A model generated the notes under the pieces. The model was given only the letters and a program-made list of their open reading frames with translations, had not been told where the DNA came from and made no database searches. DNA of 64,000 bases. It comes from Geomonas paludis (lineage in GTDB: Bacteria; Desulfobacterota; Desulfuromonadia; Geobacterales; Geobacteraceae). The stretch is from the NCBI RefSeq assembly GCF_014193585.1, contig NZ_BLXY01000001.1, positions 1,111,033 through 1,175,032 on the forward strand. Reading direction: 5' to 3'. The position numbers and the translations under genes were made by a program. Below, piece after piece: positions 50,771-61,175 of this stretch; position 1 is the first letter of the stretch; each line of letters opens with the position of its first letter.

Positions 50771-52126
50771 TCAATCCAGCTTGGTCATGCTGCTGTAGCT
50801 CGCTACCGGAACGCTGCTCGCTTCGCGCCGGCCCAGCGCCGGTGCCGGCACCGCCTCGGGCACGGTCTCTTCCTGTTCCTGCCGGCGCCATTTGAACAGG
50901 ATCGGGAGCCGGTACAGGATGAAGCGGTACACCACGATGTAGGTGGCGAAGATGGTCAGGCTGATGATCACCTCGCGCCAGGGCGGGATCTCGCGGTGGG
51001 GCAGTTTCCAGTTGAAGGTGATCATGGCGGTGTTGACCCGGTTCAGCACCACGCCGAACACGGTCATGAAGGCGCCCAGGCGCACGACGTTCATCTTCCT
51101 CGTGTGCACGCCGTAGGTCATCAGGGTAAGCGGCAGCATGAAGCCCACGATGATCTCGAACATGAACCACTGCCCCCAGCCGGTGTCCAGGTAGGCCCAC
51201 TTGTTGTCGTGCGCGATGGCGATCAGCTTGATAGTGATGTAGGTGGCGATCCCCATGCAGGCGCCCTTGGCGAGCGACACGGTCACCTTGTCCAGTTTCT
51301 CGTGGAAGCGGCTGTCGCCGCGCCATGCCATGGTCTTGGCCGCGATGGTGCTCACCGTGATCACCATGCACAGGCCGCCCGGCAGCGAGGAGACGAAGAA
51401 GTGCAGCCACTGGAACGACGAGGAGTACCAAAGCGGGTGCACCTTGCCCGGCGCGTAGGTGAAGAGCGCGCCCAGGGCCCCCTGGTGCAGGGTGGACAGG
51501 ATGATGCCGGATACGGTGAGCCCCAGGGTGATGCGGCGGATGGCGCGCTTGCCGGCCGGGAAGCCGATCCACTCGAAGAAGGCGCTCGATACCTCGGCGA
51601 CCTGCACCGAGAGGTAGGTGGCGACGTGCCAGGCGACCAGGAACAGTACCGCGGCCGGTCCGAAGGAGACCACCATCGGGTAGGGGAGGCGCCAGGGCTG
51701 CCCCAGGTCGGCCAACAGGTACATGACCGCGAAGAAGTAGCCCAGGAGACCGTTCAATAGCGCCAGGCGCTCGATCGGCTCCAGGTCATGCCTGCCGAAG
51801 ATCTCGCAGGCGGTGCCCAGCTGGAAGCCCGAGGAGGAGAGCGGCACCATGGCGAAGAGGCCGAAGCCCAGGAACAGGCCCCAGGGGTAGTCGTTGGAGC
51901 CGCTGGTGGCCCAGGCGAGCCCGAAGAAGAACCGGCCGATCAGGATCGGGATGCCGATGGCGAAGATGGCGGCCAGGATCCAGTTGAAGGGGTTCCGGAA
52001 GGCCTGCAGCAGGTACTGGCTCGGGGTAAGCCCCAAAAGGAGCTTGTTGACCAGCGTGCGCTTCTTGCCGTCCTCGTCGTAGGGTGAGTCCACTATTGCC
52101 AAACCGTGCTGGATCATTTTTTTCAT
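50771..52126 (-). CDS. NrfD/PsrC family quinone-interacting membrane subunit
   Basis: A 451-residue integral membrane protein with about ten transmembrane helices, of the NrfD/HybB type. It is expected to exchange electrons with menaquinone and pass them to, or take them from, the adjacent ferredoxin and cytochrome subunits. Conserved blocks include NPFNWILAAIFAIGIPILIG and LADLGQPWRLPYPM. The start overlaps the ferredoxin stop by four bases. The subunit set cytochrome-ferredoxin-NrfD resembles the Cbc menaquinol:cytochrome complexes described in Geobacter; the exact type is not assigned. Confidence 0.9.
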   Translation of the reverse strand: MKKMIQHGLAIVDSPYDEDGKKRTLVNKLLLGLTPSQYLLQAFRNPFNWILAAIFAIGIPILIGRFFFGLAWATSGSNDYPWGLFLGFGLFAMVPLSSSGFQLGTACEIFGRHDLEPIERLALLNGLLGYFFAVMYLLADLGQPWRLPYPMVVSFGPAAVLFLVAWHVATYLSVQVAEVSSAFFEWIGFPAGKRAIRRITLGLTVSGIILSTLHQGALGALFTYAPGKVHPLWYSSSFQWLHFFVSSLPGGLCMVITVSTIAAKTMAWRGDSRFHEKLDKVTVSLAKGACMGIATYITIKLIAIAHDNKWAYLDTGWGQWFMFEIIVGFMLPLTLMTYGVHTRKMNVVRLGAFMTVFGVVLNRVNTAMITFNWKLPHREIPPWREVIISLTIFATYIVVYRFILYRLPILFKWRRQEQEETVPEAVPAPALGRREASSVPVASYSSMTKLD

Positions 52127-53040
52127 GGCTTGGTATCCTCCTGGTTGGAATCGGTATCATGCCCATGCCCGCCCTGCTCCTCGTGCTTGGCCAGCAGGTG
52201 GATGCCGGAGAAGAGCGCCGGCCAGATGGAAAGCACCATCGGCACCATGCCGAGGAAATCCTTCACGTTGGAGATGATGGGGTCGTTGGAGAGCGTGGTG
52301 TCGAAGCCGAGCTTGTCGAACCCGACCGGGGCCAGGTAGAGCCAGCTGGTGCCGCCGACTTCCTTCTCGCCGTAGACGTGGTCCACGTAGCGCTCGGGGG
52401 TGGCGCGGATCCGCTCGTGCGCCAGCTTGATCAGGTCGGCGCGGTGCCCGAAGGTGAGCGCCTCCTGGGGGCAGATCTCGACGCAGGCCGGCGGCTTGCC
52501 GTATTTCAGCCTGGTGTCGTAGCACAGGATGCACTTCTTGACGATCGGGTTGGTGGCGCTGTCGTAGTCGTAGCCCGGCGCGTTGAACGGGCAGGCGATC
52601 ATGCAGTTGCGGCAGCCGACGCAGACCTTGGAGTTGTAGATGACCGCCCCTTCCTTGGTCTTCGTGTAGGCGTTCACGAAGCAGGAGGTGAGGCAGGCCG
52701 GTTCGTTGCAGTGGTTGCACTGCACCTTGCGGTACACCGGGCCGGACGGCTGCTCTTTCTGGTAGCGGTTCACCACCGTGTAGGCCTTGGAGGTGGGGCG
52801 CCGCTCGTGTTCGAATACCGACGGGTCGTCGAAAGAGGTGTCCGGTTCCGGCAGCTTCTGTTCCTTGTTGCAGGCAGCTTCGCAGCTGCGGCAGCCGATG
52901 CAGCGGGTGGTGTCGACCAGGACACCCATGGCCTCGGGATAACCCTCAAAGGAACCGCTGGCCCAACCCTTGTTGGTTTTGCCCAGCGCTATCGTGGTCC
53001 CGCCTATCAGGCACGCCTTCAGGAAGTTTCTTCGTTTCAT
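52123..53040 (-). CDS. four-cluster ferredoxin subunit (HybA/NrfC-like)
   Basis: A 305-residue Fe-S electron-transfer subunit. The N-terminus MKRRNFLKACLIGGTTIALG looks like a Tat-type signal or anchor. Cysteine groups for four 4Fe-4S clusters are visible: CIGCRSCEAAC, CNHCNEPACLTSC, CVGCRNCMIAC and CILCYD..CVEIC. A C-terminal hydrophobic segment (about residues 263-285) may anchor it. It is coupled to the NrfD gene. Confidence 0.92.
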   Translation of the reverse strand: MKRRNFLKACLIGGTTIALGKTNKGWASGSFEGYPEAMGVLVDTTRCIGCRSCEAACNKEQKLPEPDTSFDDPSVFEHERRPTSKAYTVVNRYQKEQPSGPVYRKVQCNHCNEPACLTSCFVNAYTKTKEGAVIYNSKVCVGCRNCMIACPFNAPGYDYDSATNPIVKKCILCYDTRLKYGKPPACVEICPQEALTFGHRADLIKLAHERIRATPERYVDHVYGEKEVGGTSWLYLAPVGFDKLGFDTTLSNDPIISNVKDFLGMVPMVLSIWPALFSGIHLLAKHEEQGGHGHDTDSNQEDTKP

Positions 53041-53086
53041 CAGCGTTCCTCCTCAATTCATGATGAGCTGCTGTAGTTGGTGCATC

Positions 53087-53611
53087 TCATTCCTCTTCTG
53101 CATGGGCGGGTTTGGCTCCCTTGCGGTTCGTGCTGTAGAAGGCTGCGCCCTCTTTGGTGCGCGGATGGCAGTCCTGGCACCCGGTCGGGCCGTTGCCCAT
53201 CTTGTTGTGGCAGCCGATGCAGCTTTGGTGCATGGCCCCCTTGAGACCCATCTTGTCCAGGTGGTAGCGCTGCTTGTCGGCGCGTTTCGCGGCCAGGTTT
53301 TCCGGGGAGAACGGGGTGGCCGAGTGGCATCCCTTGCAGGAGACCACGGCGGTCGGGCTCGAGTTCTGGTGGCAGCGGGCGCAGTTGGGGTCGAGGACCA
53401 GGGTGCCGGTGGTGTGGTGGTGGCAGTCGGCGCATTCCTTGATCGACTGGATGTGCTGGGCGTGGTTGAAGGTGAACGGGCTGAACAGCTTGCCGTTCTG
53501 GTTCAGGGTGATGGAGTCCGGCACCGGCGCGCACTGCAGCGCAGCAGGGGAGGACACCGATATGGCGCCTATGGAAAGCGCGGCAACTATGAAGTGTTTG
53601 TAAGAGGACAT
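53087..53611 (-). CDS. pentahaem periplasmic cytochrome c
   Basis: A 174-residue exported cytochrome. The signal peptide covers about residues 1-28. Five CxxCH motifs follow (CADCH, CARCH, CKGCH, CIGCH, CQDCH), with extra histidines such as HHH and FNHAQH for sixth ligands. It resembles class III / c7-type multihaem cytochromes. ATG 53611 has AGGAGA upstream. It should be the periplasmic electron exit or entry of the NrfD complex. Confidence 0.92.
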   Translation of the reverse strand: MSSYKHFIVAALSIGAISVSSPAALQCAPVPDSITLNQNGKLFSPFTFNHAQHIQSIKECADCHHHTTGTLVLDPNCARCHQNSSPTAVVSCKGCHSATPFSPENLAAKRADKQRYHLDKMGLKGAMHQSCIGCHNKMGNGPTGCQDCHPRTKEGAAFYSTNRKGAKPAHAEEE

Positions 53612-53672
53612 GTCATGTTCTCCTGGCTCTGTAGTAGTGGGGAGGCTGACTCCCTTGCTGCTTTTTCCTATG

Positions 53673-53849
53673 CTAGTGGCGCGCCGCTTCCTTCGTCTCT
53701 TCCTGCTCCCTCTTGTGCAGGTAGCGGTAGAACATGGGGAACCCGATGAAGAAGGCAACGCAGATCAGGTACTCCACCCCTTTGATGTACTGGTAGAAAT
53801 CCACCAGCGTGAAGACTTCCTTTATCTGTCCTATGGCATCCAGTGTCAT
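53673..53849 (-). CDS. small membrane protein of redox module A
   Basis: A 58-residue protein, MTLDAIGQIKEVFTLVDFYQ then one hydrophobic helix (GVEYLICVAFFIGFPMFYRYL) and a charged tail. AAAGGAG lies eight bases before ATG 53849. A different frame over the same DNA gives a longer but unconvincing ORF. It is probably an accessory subunit of the cytochrome-NrfD complex. Confidence 0.75.
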   Translation of the reverse strand: MTLDAIGQIKEVFTLVDFYQYIKGVEYLICVAFFIGFPMFYRYLHKREQEETKEAARH

Positions 53850-53888
53850 GGCTTGGCTCCTTTGCGATCAGGTTGAATTCCATCGTCC

Positions 53889-54137
53889 CTAGTGGCTCTT
53901 GACGCGGGAGGGGGATTTTTCCTGCTCTTTGCCGATCCCCTTGAGCATGCCGTAGAGGGTGATCAGGGCCGGGATCAACTGGACCACCAGCACCAGGGCG
54001 CAGAAGCCGAGGAACAGCAGGATGCCCAGTTTGCTGACGAAGATCTTGCTGGTCGAGGCGGCGAAAGCGTTGGCTGTCGTCATGAGAAAGACAATGGCTG
54101 TGTTCACTAAGGCTGGCAGACGCATCTTGGTTTTCAT
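53889..54137 (-). CDS. tiny membrane protein with VxQxIP motif
   Basis: An 82-residue protein. A signal-like first helix (residues 9-26) is followed by a second helix containing VVQLIPALITLYGMLKGI and a basic tail. The Q.(I/V)P...(L/F).GI motif is shared with the proteins at 54712-54963 and 61176-61445 and, in part, with the C-terminus of 61471-62187. AAAAGGAGG precedes ATG 54137. Confidence 0.8.
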   Translation of the reverse strand: MKTKMRLPALVNTAIVFLMTTANAFAASTSKIFVSKLGILLFLGFCALVLVVQLIPALITLYGMLKGIGKEQEKSPSRVKSH

Positions 54138-54222
54138 GATTTCCTCCTTTTGGGGCTTTGATGGGAAAGACTCGGTCCTTTTATCTTCGGGGCTTTGGCC
54201 GTGCCGGCCCCCTTTGTTACCG

Positions 54223-54609
54223 TCACGCCATCTGCAACTTGAGGCTTTCGAAGGCGCACTGTACTGCCTGTCTGATCTCGGCGCGGTCCTCCGCGTTTAC
54301 CGGTTTGAGGGCGTGGTAGAAGATTCCCTCGCTCCTGAGCTTCCTGGAGAGCGGCAGCGAGGTGCCGGCGGCTATGAGAATGATGGAGAGCTTGCGGTTG
54401 CATTGTTTCAACAGCGGGATGATCTCGGAGGCCGAGAACTCGTCGAACTTGGTCCCCAGGAGCACCACCTGGGCGGTTCTCTTCAGGATCCCCGAAACGG
54501 CACTTTCTATGGAGTTGGTGACGATCACGTTGTAGCCGGACTCGATGAACATCTCGGCCATCTGTTTTCTGCAGTCCATGTCTTCGTCCACGATGAGAAG
54601 TCCTTGCAT
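54223..54609 (-). CDS. degenerate receiver-domain protein (pseudo-receiver)
   Basis: A 128-residue CheY-like fold. The N-terminal acidic cluster VDEDMD and the lysine K102 (HALKP) are kept. The phospho-acceptor position at the end of strand 3 reads VVLLGTKFDEF, with Gly52 replacing Asp. It closely matches the receiver in 61471-62187 (LLG.FD.....S.I..LLK.CNR). It is predicted not to be phosphorylated in the normal way and may act as a protein partner. ATG 54609. Confidence 0.85.
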   Translation of the reverse strand: MQGLLIVDEDMDCRKQMAEMFIESGYNVIVTNSIESAVSGILKRTAQVVLLGTKFDEFSASEIIPLLKQCNRKLSIILIAAGTSLPLSRKLRSEGIFYHALKPVNAEDRAEIRQAVQCAFESLKLQMA

Positions 54610-54711
54610 AGCTTTACCCTCACAGGGCTGGGAGCGGTTCCGCTGTACCGGCTGCGCACCGGACACCTGGTGGCGCGCAAGCGGCAGCCCGCCCCGCCAG
54701 CCGGCCAGCGG

Positions 54712-54963
54712 TCACAGGCTGGTCCTGTTGTTCTTGGTAACCTCTTTCGTGCGCTGCTCGACTTCGGTGGAAAAGATCCCTTTGAAGATGCGGAAGAACA
54801 TGGTGAGACCCGGCACAAGCTGAAACAGGATCACCATGGCGACAAAGGCGATAAAGATGATCGCGGCCAGGCCCAGGCCCCCCGTATCCGTTGCAGCGGG
54901 AGATGCCATAGCCTGGGTTCCGTCCATCACCACTGCGGCTGTCGTTGCGGATAGAACCTTCAT
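54712..54963 (-). CDS. tiny membrane protein with VxQxIP-type motif, first gene of module A
   Basis: An 83-residue protein with a weak signal-like start, one strong helix (LAAIIFIAFVAMVILFQLVPG, residues 31-51) and then TMFFRIFKGIF and a basic tail. It is the first gene after the sigma-54 promoter at 55030-55045. AAGGAG precedes ATG 54963. It is paralogous to the small proteins at 53889 and 61176. Confidence 0.8.
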   Translation of the reverse strand: MKVLSATTAAVVMDGTQAMASPAATDTGGLGLAAIIFIAFVAMVILFQLVPGLTMFFRIFKGIFSTEVEQRTKEVTKNNRTSL

Positions 54964-55029
54964 GATAGTCTCCTTTCCTTTTGGGTTGCAGCGAACCGGT
55001 GTCGGCTTGTCTGACTGCTGAGCTTACAT

Positions 55030-55045
55030 AGCATCCAGCGTGCCA
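55030..55045 (-). promoter_or_regulatory. sigma-54 promoter of redox module A
   Basis: On the minus strand TGGCACGCTGGATGCT matches the -24/-12 consensus TGGCACG-N4-TTGCW at all but one position, with the essential GG-N10-GC spacing. It lies 67 bp upstream of the first gene of the module. Confidence 0.85.
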
Positions 55046-55131
55046 TCAGCTTGCAAAAGGCGTAACTGCTTGTTGTGGCAGCGTTGTTGGCGGTGGTGTG
55101 CCCCTCTTTGGGGGGCGGGCGGACGGCTGAA

Positions 55132-55252
55132 TGTATAGTGACCCTATACACGCCGCAGCCCGCTCCGGAGGGCGCCCGCCGGGGGTGTCAGGAAATCCGC
55201 AATGATTTCGGGCAATAAGGTGGGGTGGCCCGGTGTATGGTTCCGGCATACA
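55132..55252. promoter_or_regulatory. two 19-bp palindromic sites, probable enhancer sites for module A
   Basis: TGTATAGTGACCCTATACA (55132-55150) and TGTATGGTTCCGGCATACA (55234-55252) share the pattern TGTATRGT..C....ATACA, and the second has 8-bp arms. Their centres are 102 bp apart, at about 100 and 200 bp behind the sigma-54 promoter. The 559-bp gap (54964-55522) contains no gene. It holds this pair, the sigma-54 promoter and the promoter of the rightward activator. Confidence 0.75.
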
Positions 55253-55364
55253 CCAATAAATTCAGGGACATTCGCTCCGCCGCGATCGATGAACGGCGGC
55301 AGCGGGGGGCGAAACAACAGGTCTGTTACAGTCAGTGCAGTGAAAGTATTTTCATGTCTTTGTG

Positions 55365-55393
55365 TTGACAGAGGCTCCTTTGTGGGCTATTGA
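55365..55393 (+). promoter_or_regulatory. sigma-70-type promoter for the first sigma-54 activator
   Basis: TTGACA (55365-55370) and TATTGA (55388-55393), 17 bases apart, 130 bp upstream of the activator start. The leader between has no recognised riboswitch. Confidence 0.6.
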
Positions 55394-55522
55394 TACAGCG
55401 GATGGACCCCGTCCGAAAACGGCTCGCAATGGCAGAGGGCGACACGGGAGCTGTCCTGCTTCAGGGCTCTGCAAAAACCGATAGGCACGACGCATCTATA
55501 GCTTGGATAACATGGTGATTCT

Positions 55523-56929
<1,407 letters not shown>

Positions 56930-57132
56930 GCCACCCGCCCCCCTCCACCCGCTGTACACCGCTCCCTCCCGGCAGCCACCGCGGAGGACACTGTCTCTGC
57001 GCCGCTAGCCCATTACAGCGTTCCTCACAGCGTCTCTCTTTATTCTGCTTCGACTCATGGCGAGCTTTTTCCAATGTGTTAAACTCAATGCGTGTTTCTC
57101 TTAACGGCCGTGACTGGCAGGGGAGAGCGTGC

Positions 57133-59445
57133 ATGAAACAGATCAACAGTGAAAGAAAGCTGACCCCCCTCAATATCTCGATAGTCTATGCCGTCGTCGG
57201 TGTCCTCTGGGGCGCCGCTTCCTGTCTGTTCCCCGCCGTCCTGGCACACAAAAGCTCGATGTACCTCTCCGTGGAGACTTTGAACCACGCCTTCTTCGTA
57301 CTCGCCACGGCTGCGCTGCTCTACCTTCTGATCAGCCGCAGCGAAGGGGACGTGGTGCGCGGCCGGGAGTCGCTATTCAGGGTCAACCGGGCGCTCAAGA
57401 CCTTCAGCGGCTGCAACCAGGCCCTGGTGCGGGCCACGGAAGAGCTGCAGCTGATGAAGGACGTCTGCCGCACCATCGTCGAGACCGGCGGCTACAAGCT
57501 GGCCTGGGTCGGGATGGCGGAGCATGACGACTGGAAAACGGTGCGCCCCGTGGCGCAGTGGGGGGACCGCGGCGGCTACCTTACCAGGCTGGACATGAGT
57601 TGGGCCGACATCGACCGCGGCCGCGGGCCCACCGGCACCGCCATCAGGACCGGCACCACGCGCATCGTCCAGAATATCCGCTACGATGCCAGCTGGGCCC
57701 TGTGGCGGGAGGAGGCGCTCAAGCACGGCTTTGCCGCATCCATATCTTTGCCGCTGGTAAACGAAGGGCGCCCGCTGGGGGCGCTGGTCATTTTCGCCGG
57801 GGAGAAGCGCGCCTTCGGCAAGCAGGAGGTCAAGCTCCTGGAGCAACTGGCGGACGATCTCTCATTCGGCATCGCGACGCTGCGCATGAACGTCGAGCGC
57901 AAGAAGGCGGAGCAGGAAATCATGCTGCTCGCCTCGGTGATCGAGCAGTCCAAGGAAGGGCTCATCCTCTTCGACAGCGACGGCACCATCAAATACGTGA
58001 ACCCCGCCATCGAGACCATCACCGGGCATGATGCGCAGTGCGTCGTCGGGCGCAATGTCGCTGTCCTGGCCGACGGCGACGGCGGCGTCGAACTGTACCG
58101 TTCCGTCTGGGACGATCTCACCAAGGGGGAGCGGCGCACGGGAGGGCACTTCATCCAGAAGGGCAAGGAGGGGGAGTGCTATGAGATAGACATCACGTTC
58201 TGGTCCATCTGCGATGCCGACGGTCGGGTGAAAAACCACGCCGCCCTGGTGCGCGATGTGACCCACGAACTGCAACTGGAGCGGCAATTGCGCCAGGCCC
58301 AGAGGATGGAGGCCATCGCGACCCTGGCCGGCGGCATCGCCCACGACTTCAACAACAACCTGGCCTCCATCATCACCTGCACCGAGATGGCGCGGGACGA
58401 CGTGGCGCCGGAAAGCCCCCTGCGCGAGCTCCTGGACGTGGTGCTGAAGTCGAGTTACCGGGGGCGCAAACTGGTGAAACAGATCCTTACCTTCTGCTGC
58501 AAGGGGGAACAGGAGCGGCAGCCGGTCCAGGTCGAAGCGATCATGAACGAGTGCCTGAACCTGATGCGCCCTTCGATACCTTCCTCGATCACGGTCCACG
58601 CGCAGATGGAACCTGAGCTCGGCATGATCATGGCCGACCCGACCCAGATCCACCAGATCATCATGAACCTCGTGACCAACGCGAGCCATGCCATGAGGCT
58701 GAAGGGGGGAAGCCTCGATCTCGCGCTGGAAAACGTCACCCTGGATAGTGATTCGCTGGGTACTCCGGATCTCCCTCCCGGCCCTTACCTCAAGTTGACA
58801 GTGAAGGATTCGGGGCACGGCATGGATCACAAGACCATGGAACAGATCTTCGATCCCTTCTTCACCACCAAGGGGCACAACGAGGGGACCGGGCTCGGCC
58901 TTTCCGTTGTGCACGGCATCGTCAGGAACCACGGCGGCGGCATCACGGTAAGCAGCAGGCCAGGACTGGGGGCGACCTTCGAGGTTTTTCTGCCGCGCAT
59001 CGCGGCGGTGCGGAAGGACGCCCTGCTCGACTCCGAGACAGCCTCCATGATGGGGACCGGCAGGATCCTCTTCGTCGATGACGAGGAGGACGTTGTCTTT
59101 GCCGGGAAGAAGATGCTGGAGCGGCTGGGCTACCAGGTGGTCACCGGCCGCGACGGCATGGAGGCACTGGAAATATTCCGCGCCGACCCGGGAGCCGTCG
59201 ACCTGGTCATTACCGACCAGACCATGCCGCGCATGACCGGCATCGAGCTGTCACGTGAGCTCGCTGCCGTCCGTTCCGATCTCCCGGTCATTCTCTGTAC
59301 CGGCCTGGGATCAGGGGTGGACCGTACCGCGCAGCGCGAGGAGGCTGAGCAGGCAGGGGTCCGCGAGGTGGCCTACAAGCCGCTGGACCGCGAGGAGATG
59401 ACGGCGATGATACGCCGGGTGCTGACACCGGCCGGGGAGGCATGA
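57133..59445 (+). CDS. hybrid sensor histidine kinase
   Basis: A 770-residue kinase with two helices (about residues 15-38 and 50-72) and almost no periplasmic loop. A GAF domain (about 95-265), a PAS domain (about 275-390), HisKA (GGIAHDFNNNLASI), HATPase (NASHAM, DSGHGMD, GTGLGLSVVHG) and a C-terminal receiver with the acceptor in LVITDQTMPRMTG follow. It should sense an internal signal. ATG 57133 has GGGGAG seven bases upstream. The stop overlaps the next regulator by four bases, which points to the latter as partner. Confidence 0.93.
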   Translation: MKQINSERKLTPLNISIVYAVVGVLWGAASCLFPAVLAHKSSMYLSVETLNHAFFVLATAALLYLLISRSEGDVVRGRESLFRVNRALKTFSGCNQALVRATEELQLMKDVCRTIVETGGYKLAWVGMAEHDDWKTVRPVAQWGDRGGYLTRLDMSWADIDRGRGPTGTAIRTGTTRIVQNIRYDASWALWREEALKHGFAASISLPLVNEGRPLGALVIFAGEKRAFGKQEVKLLEQLADDLSFGIATLRMNVERKKAEQEIMLLASVIEQSKEGLILFDSDGTIKYVNPAIETITGHDAQCVVGRNVAVLADGDGGVELYRSVWDDLTKGERRTGGHFIQKGKEGECYEIDITFWSICDADGRVKNHAALVRDVTHELQLERQLRQAQRMEAIATLAGGIAHDFNNNLASIITCTEMARDDVAPESPLRELLDVVLKSSYRGRKLVKQILTFCCKGEQERQPVQVEAIMNECLNLMRPSIPSSITVHAQMEPELGMIMADPTQIHQIIMNLVTNASHAMRLKGGSLDLALENVTLDSDSLGTPDLPPGPYLKLTVKDSGHGMDHKTMEQIFDPFFTTKGHNEGTGLGLSVVHGIVRNHGGGITVSSRPGLGATFEVFLPRIAAVRKDALLDSETASMMGTGRILFVDDEEDVVFAGKKMLERLGYQVVTGRDGMEALEIFRADPGAVDLVITDQTMPRMTGIELSRELAAVRSDLPVILCTGLGSGVDRTAQREEAEQAGVREVAYKPLDREEMTAMIRRVLTPAGEA

Positions 59446-60866
59446 CGGGAATGGCGAAGATCCTGATCATCGACGACGAGGAAACCGTCTGCCAGTCCAT
59501 GTCCCTGGTGGGGAAGCGCGCCGGGCACGAGACCAGTTGCGCCAGGACGCTGGCCGCCGGTTGCCGGATGGCCTCAGAAGAAGAGTTCGACCTGGTGTTT
59601 CTCGACGTGCGGCTGCCCGATGGCAATGGCCTCGAGATGCTGCCGCGCCTGGCGCAGGCCCCGTCCCAGCCGGAGATCGTCATCATGACCGGATACGGCG
59701 ATCCGGCCGGCGCCGAACTGGCCATCAACAGCGGTGCGTGGGACTACATCGAGAAGGGGTCCTCGGTCAAGGACATCACCCTCTCCCTGGTGCGGGCTCT
59801 GGAGTACCGCAAGCAGAAGCTCTCGCTCTCGGGGCGCCAGGAGGTGGTCGCCCTGAAGCGGGAGAGCATCATCGGCAACAGCCCCGCCCTGACCGCCTGC
59901 CTCGATGCCGTGGCGCGTGCGGCGGTGAGCGACGCCGGCGTTCTCATCCTGGGAGAGACCGGATCGGGGAAGGAGCTTTTCGCGCGGGCGGTGCACCAGA
60001 ACAGCAAGCGCAGCGACAAGCCGTTCGTGGTCGTGGACTGCGCCAGCCTGCCGGAGACGCTGGTGGAGAGCCTGCTGTTCGGGCACGAGAAGGGCGCGTT
60101 CACCGGCGCCGAGAAGGCGCGCGACGGGTTGATCAGCCAGGCCCACGGCGGGACCCTGTTCCTGGACGAGGTGGGCGAGCTTCCCTTCGCCACGCAGAAG
60201 GCGTTCCTTAGGGTCCTGCAGGAGCGGCGCTACCGCCCGGTGGGCGGGCAGCGCGAACTGGAGAGCGATTTCCGGCTGGTGGCGGCCACCAACCGCAACC
60301 TGAACCAGATGGTGGAGGCGGGCGCCTTCCGCAGCGACCTCCTGTTCAGGTTGAGCACCTTCGTCATCGAACTTCCACCGCTGCGGGAGCGCAGCGAGGA
60401 CATCAAGGAACTGGCCCGCTACTACATGGACAAGTTCTGCGAGAATAACGGCCTCTCGCCCAAGGGGAGCTGCCCGGAATTCATGGAGACGCTGCAGGCC
60501 TATAGCTGGCCCGGCAACGTGCGCGAGTTCATCAACACCATCGAGCGCACCGTGCTGACCGCCCGGGAACAGCCGGTTCTTTTCGCCCAGCACCTGCCCA
60601 CGCAGATCCGGGTACAGGTGACTCAAAGCGCGGTGAACCGCCGCGAGGCCGCAGCCGCGGCCCCTGCTCAACTGTTGCCGCCCAGCCAACTCCCCAAGCT
60701 CAACGACTTCCGTGACAGTGTCTATACCCAGGCCGAAAAGCAGTACCTCTGCGACCTGATGTCGCTGGCCCAAAACGACATCGCCACCGCCTGCAACCTC
60801 TCCGGACTTTCGCAGTCCCGCCTCTACGCCCTCCTGAAGATCCACGACCTGCACCGCTCGACCTAG
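59442..60866 (+). CDS. sigma-54-dependent response regulator 2
   Basis: A 474-residue NtrC-type activator. Receiver D55 (FLDVRLPDG), AAA+ domain with GETGSGKE, canonical GAFTGA and GGTLFLDE, then a Fis-type C-terminus (NDIATACNLSGLSQSRLYALLKIHDL). The ATG overlaps the kinase stop (ATGA), while in-frame ATG 59451 has better spacing to GGGGAGG. It is probably paired with the hybrid kinase. The paired TTCCTG repeats just behind it suggest control of module B. Confidence 0.93.
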   Translation: MTGMAKILIIDDEETVCQSMSLVGKRAGHETSCARTLAAGCRMASEEEFDLVFLDVRLPDGNGLEMLPRLAQAPSQPEIVIMTGYGDPAGAELAINSGAWDYIEKGSSVKDITLSLVRALEYRKQKLSLSGRQEVVALKRESIIGNSPALTACLDAVARAAVSDAGVLILGETGSGKELFARAVHQNSKRSDKPFVVVDCASLPETLVESLLFGHEKGAFTGAEKARDGLISQAHGGTLFLDEVGELPFATQKAFLRVLQERRYRPVGGQRELESDFRLVAATNRNLNQMVEAGAFRSDLLFRLSTFVIELPPLRERSEDIKELARYYMDKFCENNGLSPKGSCPEFMETLQAYSWPGNVREFINTIERTVLTAREQPVLFAQHLPTQIRVQVTQSAVNRREAAAAAPAQLLPPSQLPKLNDFRDSVYTQAEKQYLCDLMSLAQNDIATACNLSGLSQSRLYALLKIHDLHRST

Positions 60867-60898
60867 CCGCTGCACCTACACCTTTCGCCCCCCGTTTC

Positions 60899-60934
60899 TT
60901 CCTGTCCCGCAGGAACGTTCCTGCACGGCAGGAA
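60899..60934. promoter_or_regulatory. tandem inverted repeats, probable enhancer sites for module B
   Basis: Two 17-bp elements, each TTCCTG-N5-CAGGAA, lie at 60899-60915 and 60918-60934 with centres 19 bp apart. The overlap region forms a 16-bp perfect palindrome (GCAGGAACGTTCCTGC). They are about 180-215 bp upstream of the sigma-54 promoter at 61113. The rest of the 309-bp gap (60867-61175) holds no gene. No T run follows, so a terminator is unlikely. Confidence 0.75.
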
Positions 60935-61112
60935 AACGATTGCCCCCCCGCCTGACGATCCCCATGCTGTAAGTGGCTGGTAATGCTTCCTTTATTCGGG
61001 TTGCCGGCTGCCTCTCCCCCCGGGAGGACGTTGACCTCGCGAAAGTCGCCTATTGAACCCGTTACTGCGCAAGTGATTGGAATTGCACAGCTATTTGGTG
61101 TTCTGCGCGTTT

Positions 61113-61128
61113 CGGCACCAGGGTTGCT
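61113..61128 (+). promoter_or_regulatory. sigma-54 promoter of redox module B
   Basis: CGGCACCAGGGTTGCT keeps GGCAC, the TTGCT element and the exact GG-N10-GC spacing. It lies 48 bp upstream of the first gene of module B. Confidence 0.85.
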
Positions 61129-61175
61129 AAGTATGGGTAACCCTTCGGGGAATAATGCGGAAAAAGGAGAGGGCC

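Noticed and set aside
54964..55522. Cyclic di-GMP (GEMM) riboswitch before the cytochrome module
   Set aside because: Such riboswitches precede many Geobacter cytochrome genes, but their conserved core is absent here. The gap is explained by a sigma-54 promoter and palindromes.
60899..60934. Terminator after the second sigma-54 activator
   Set aside because: The repeats are short, tandem and separated by 2 bp, with no T run on either side. A protein-binding site fits better.
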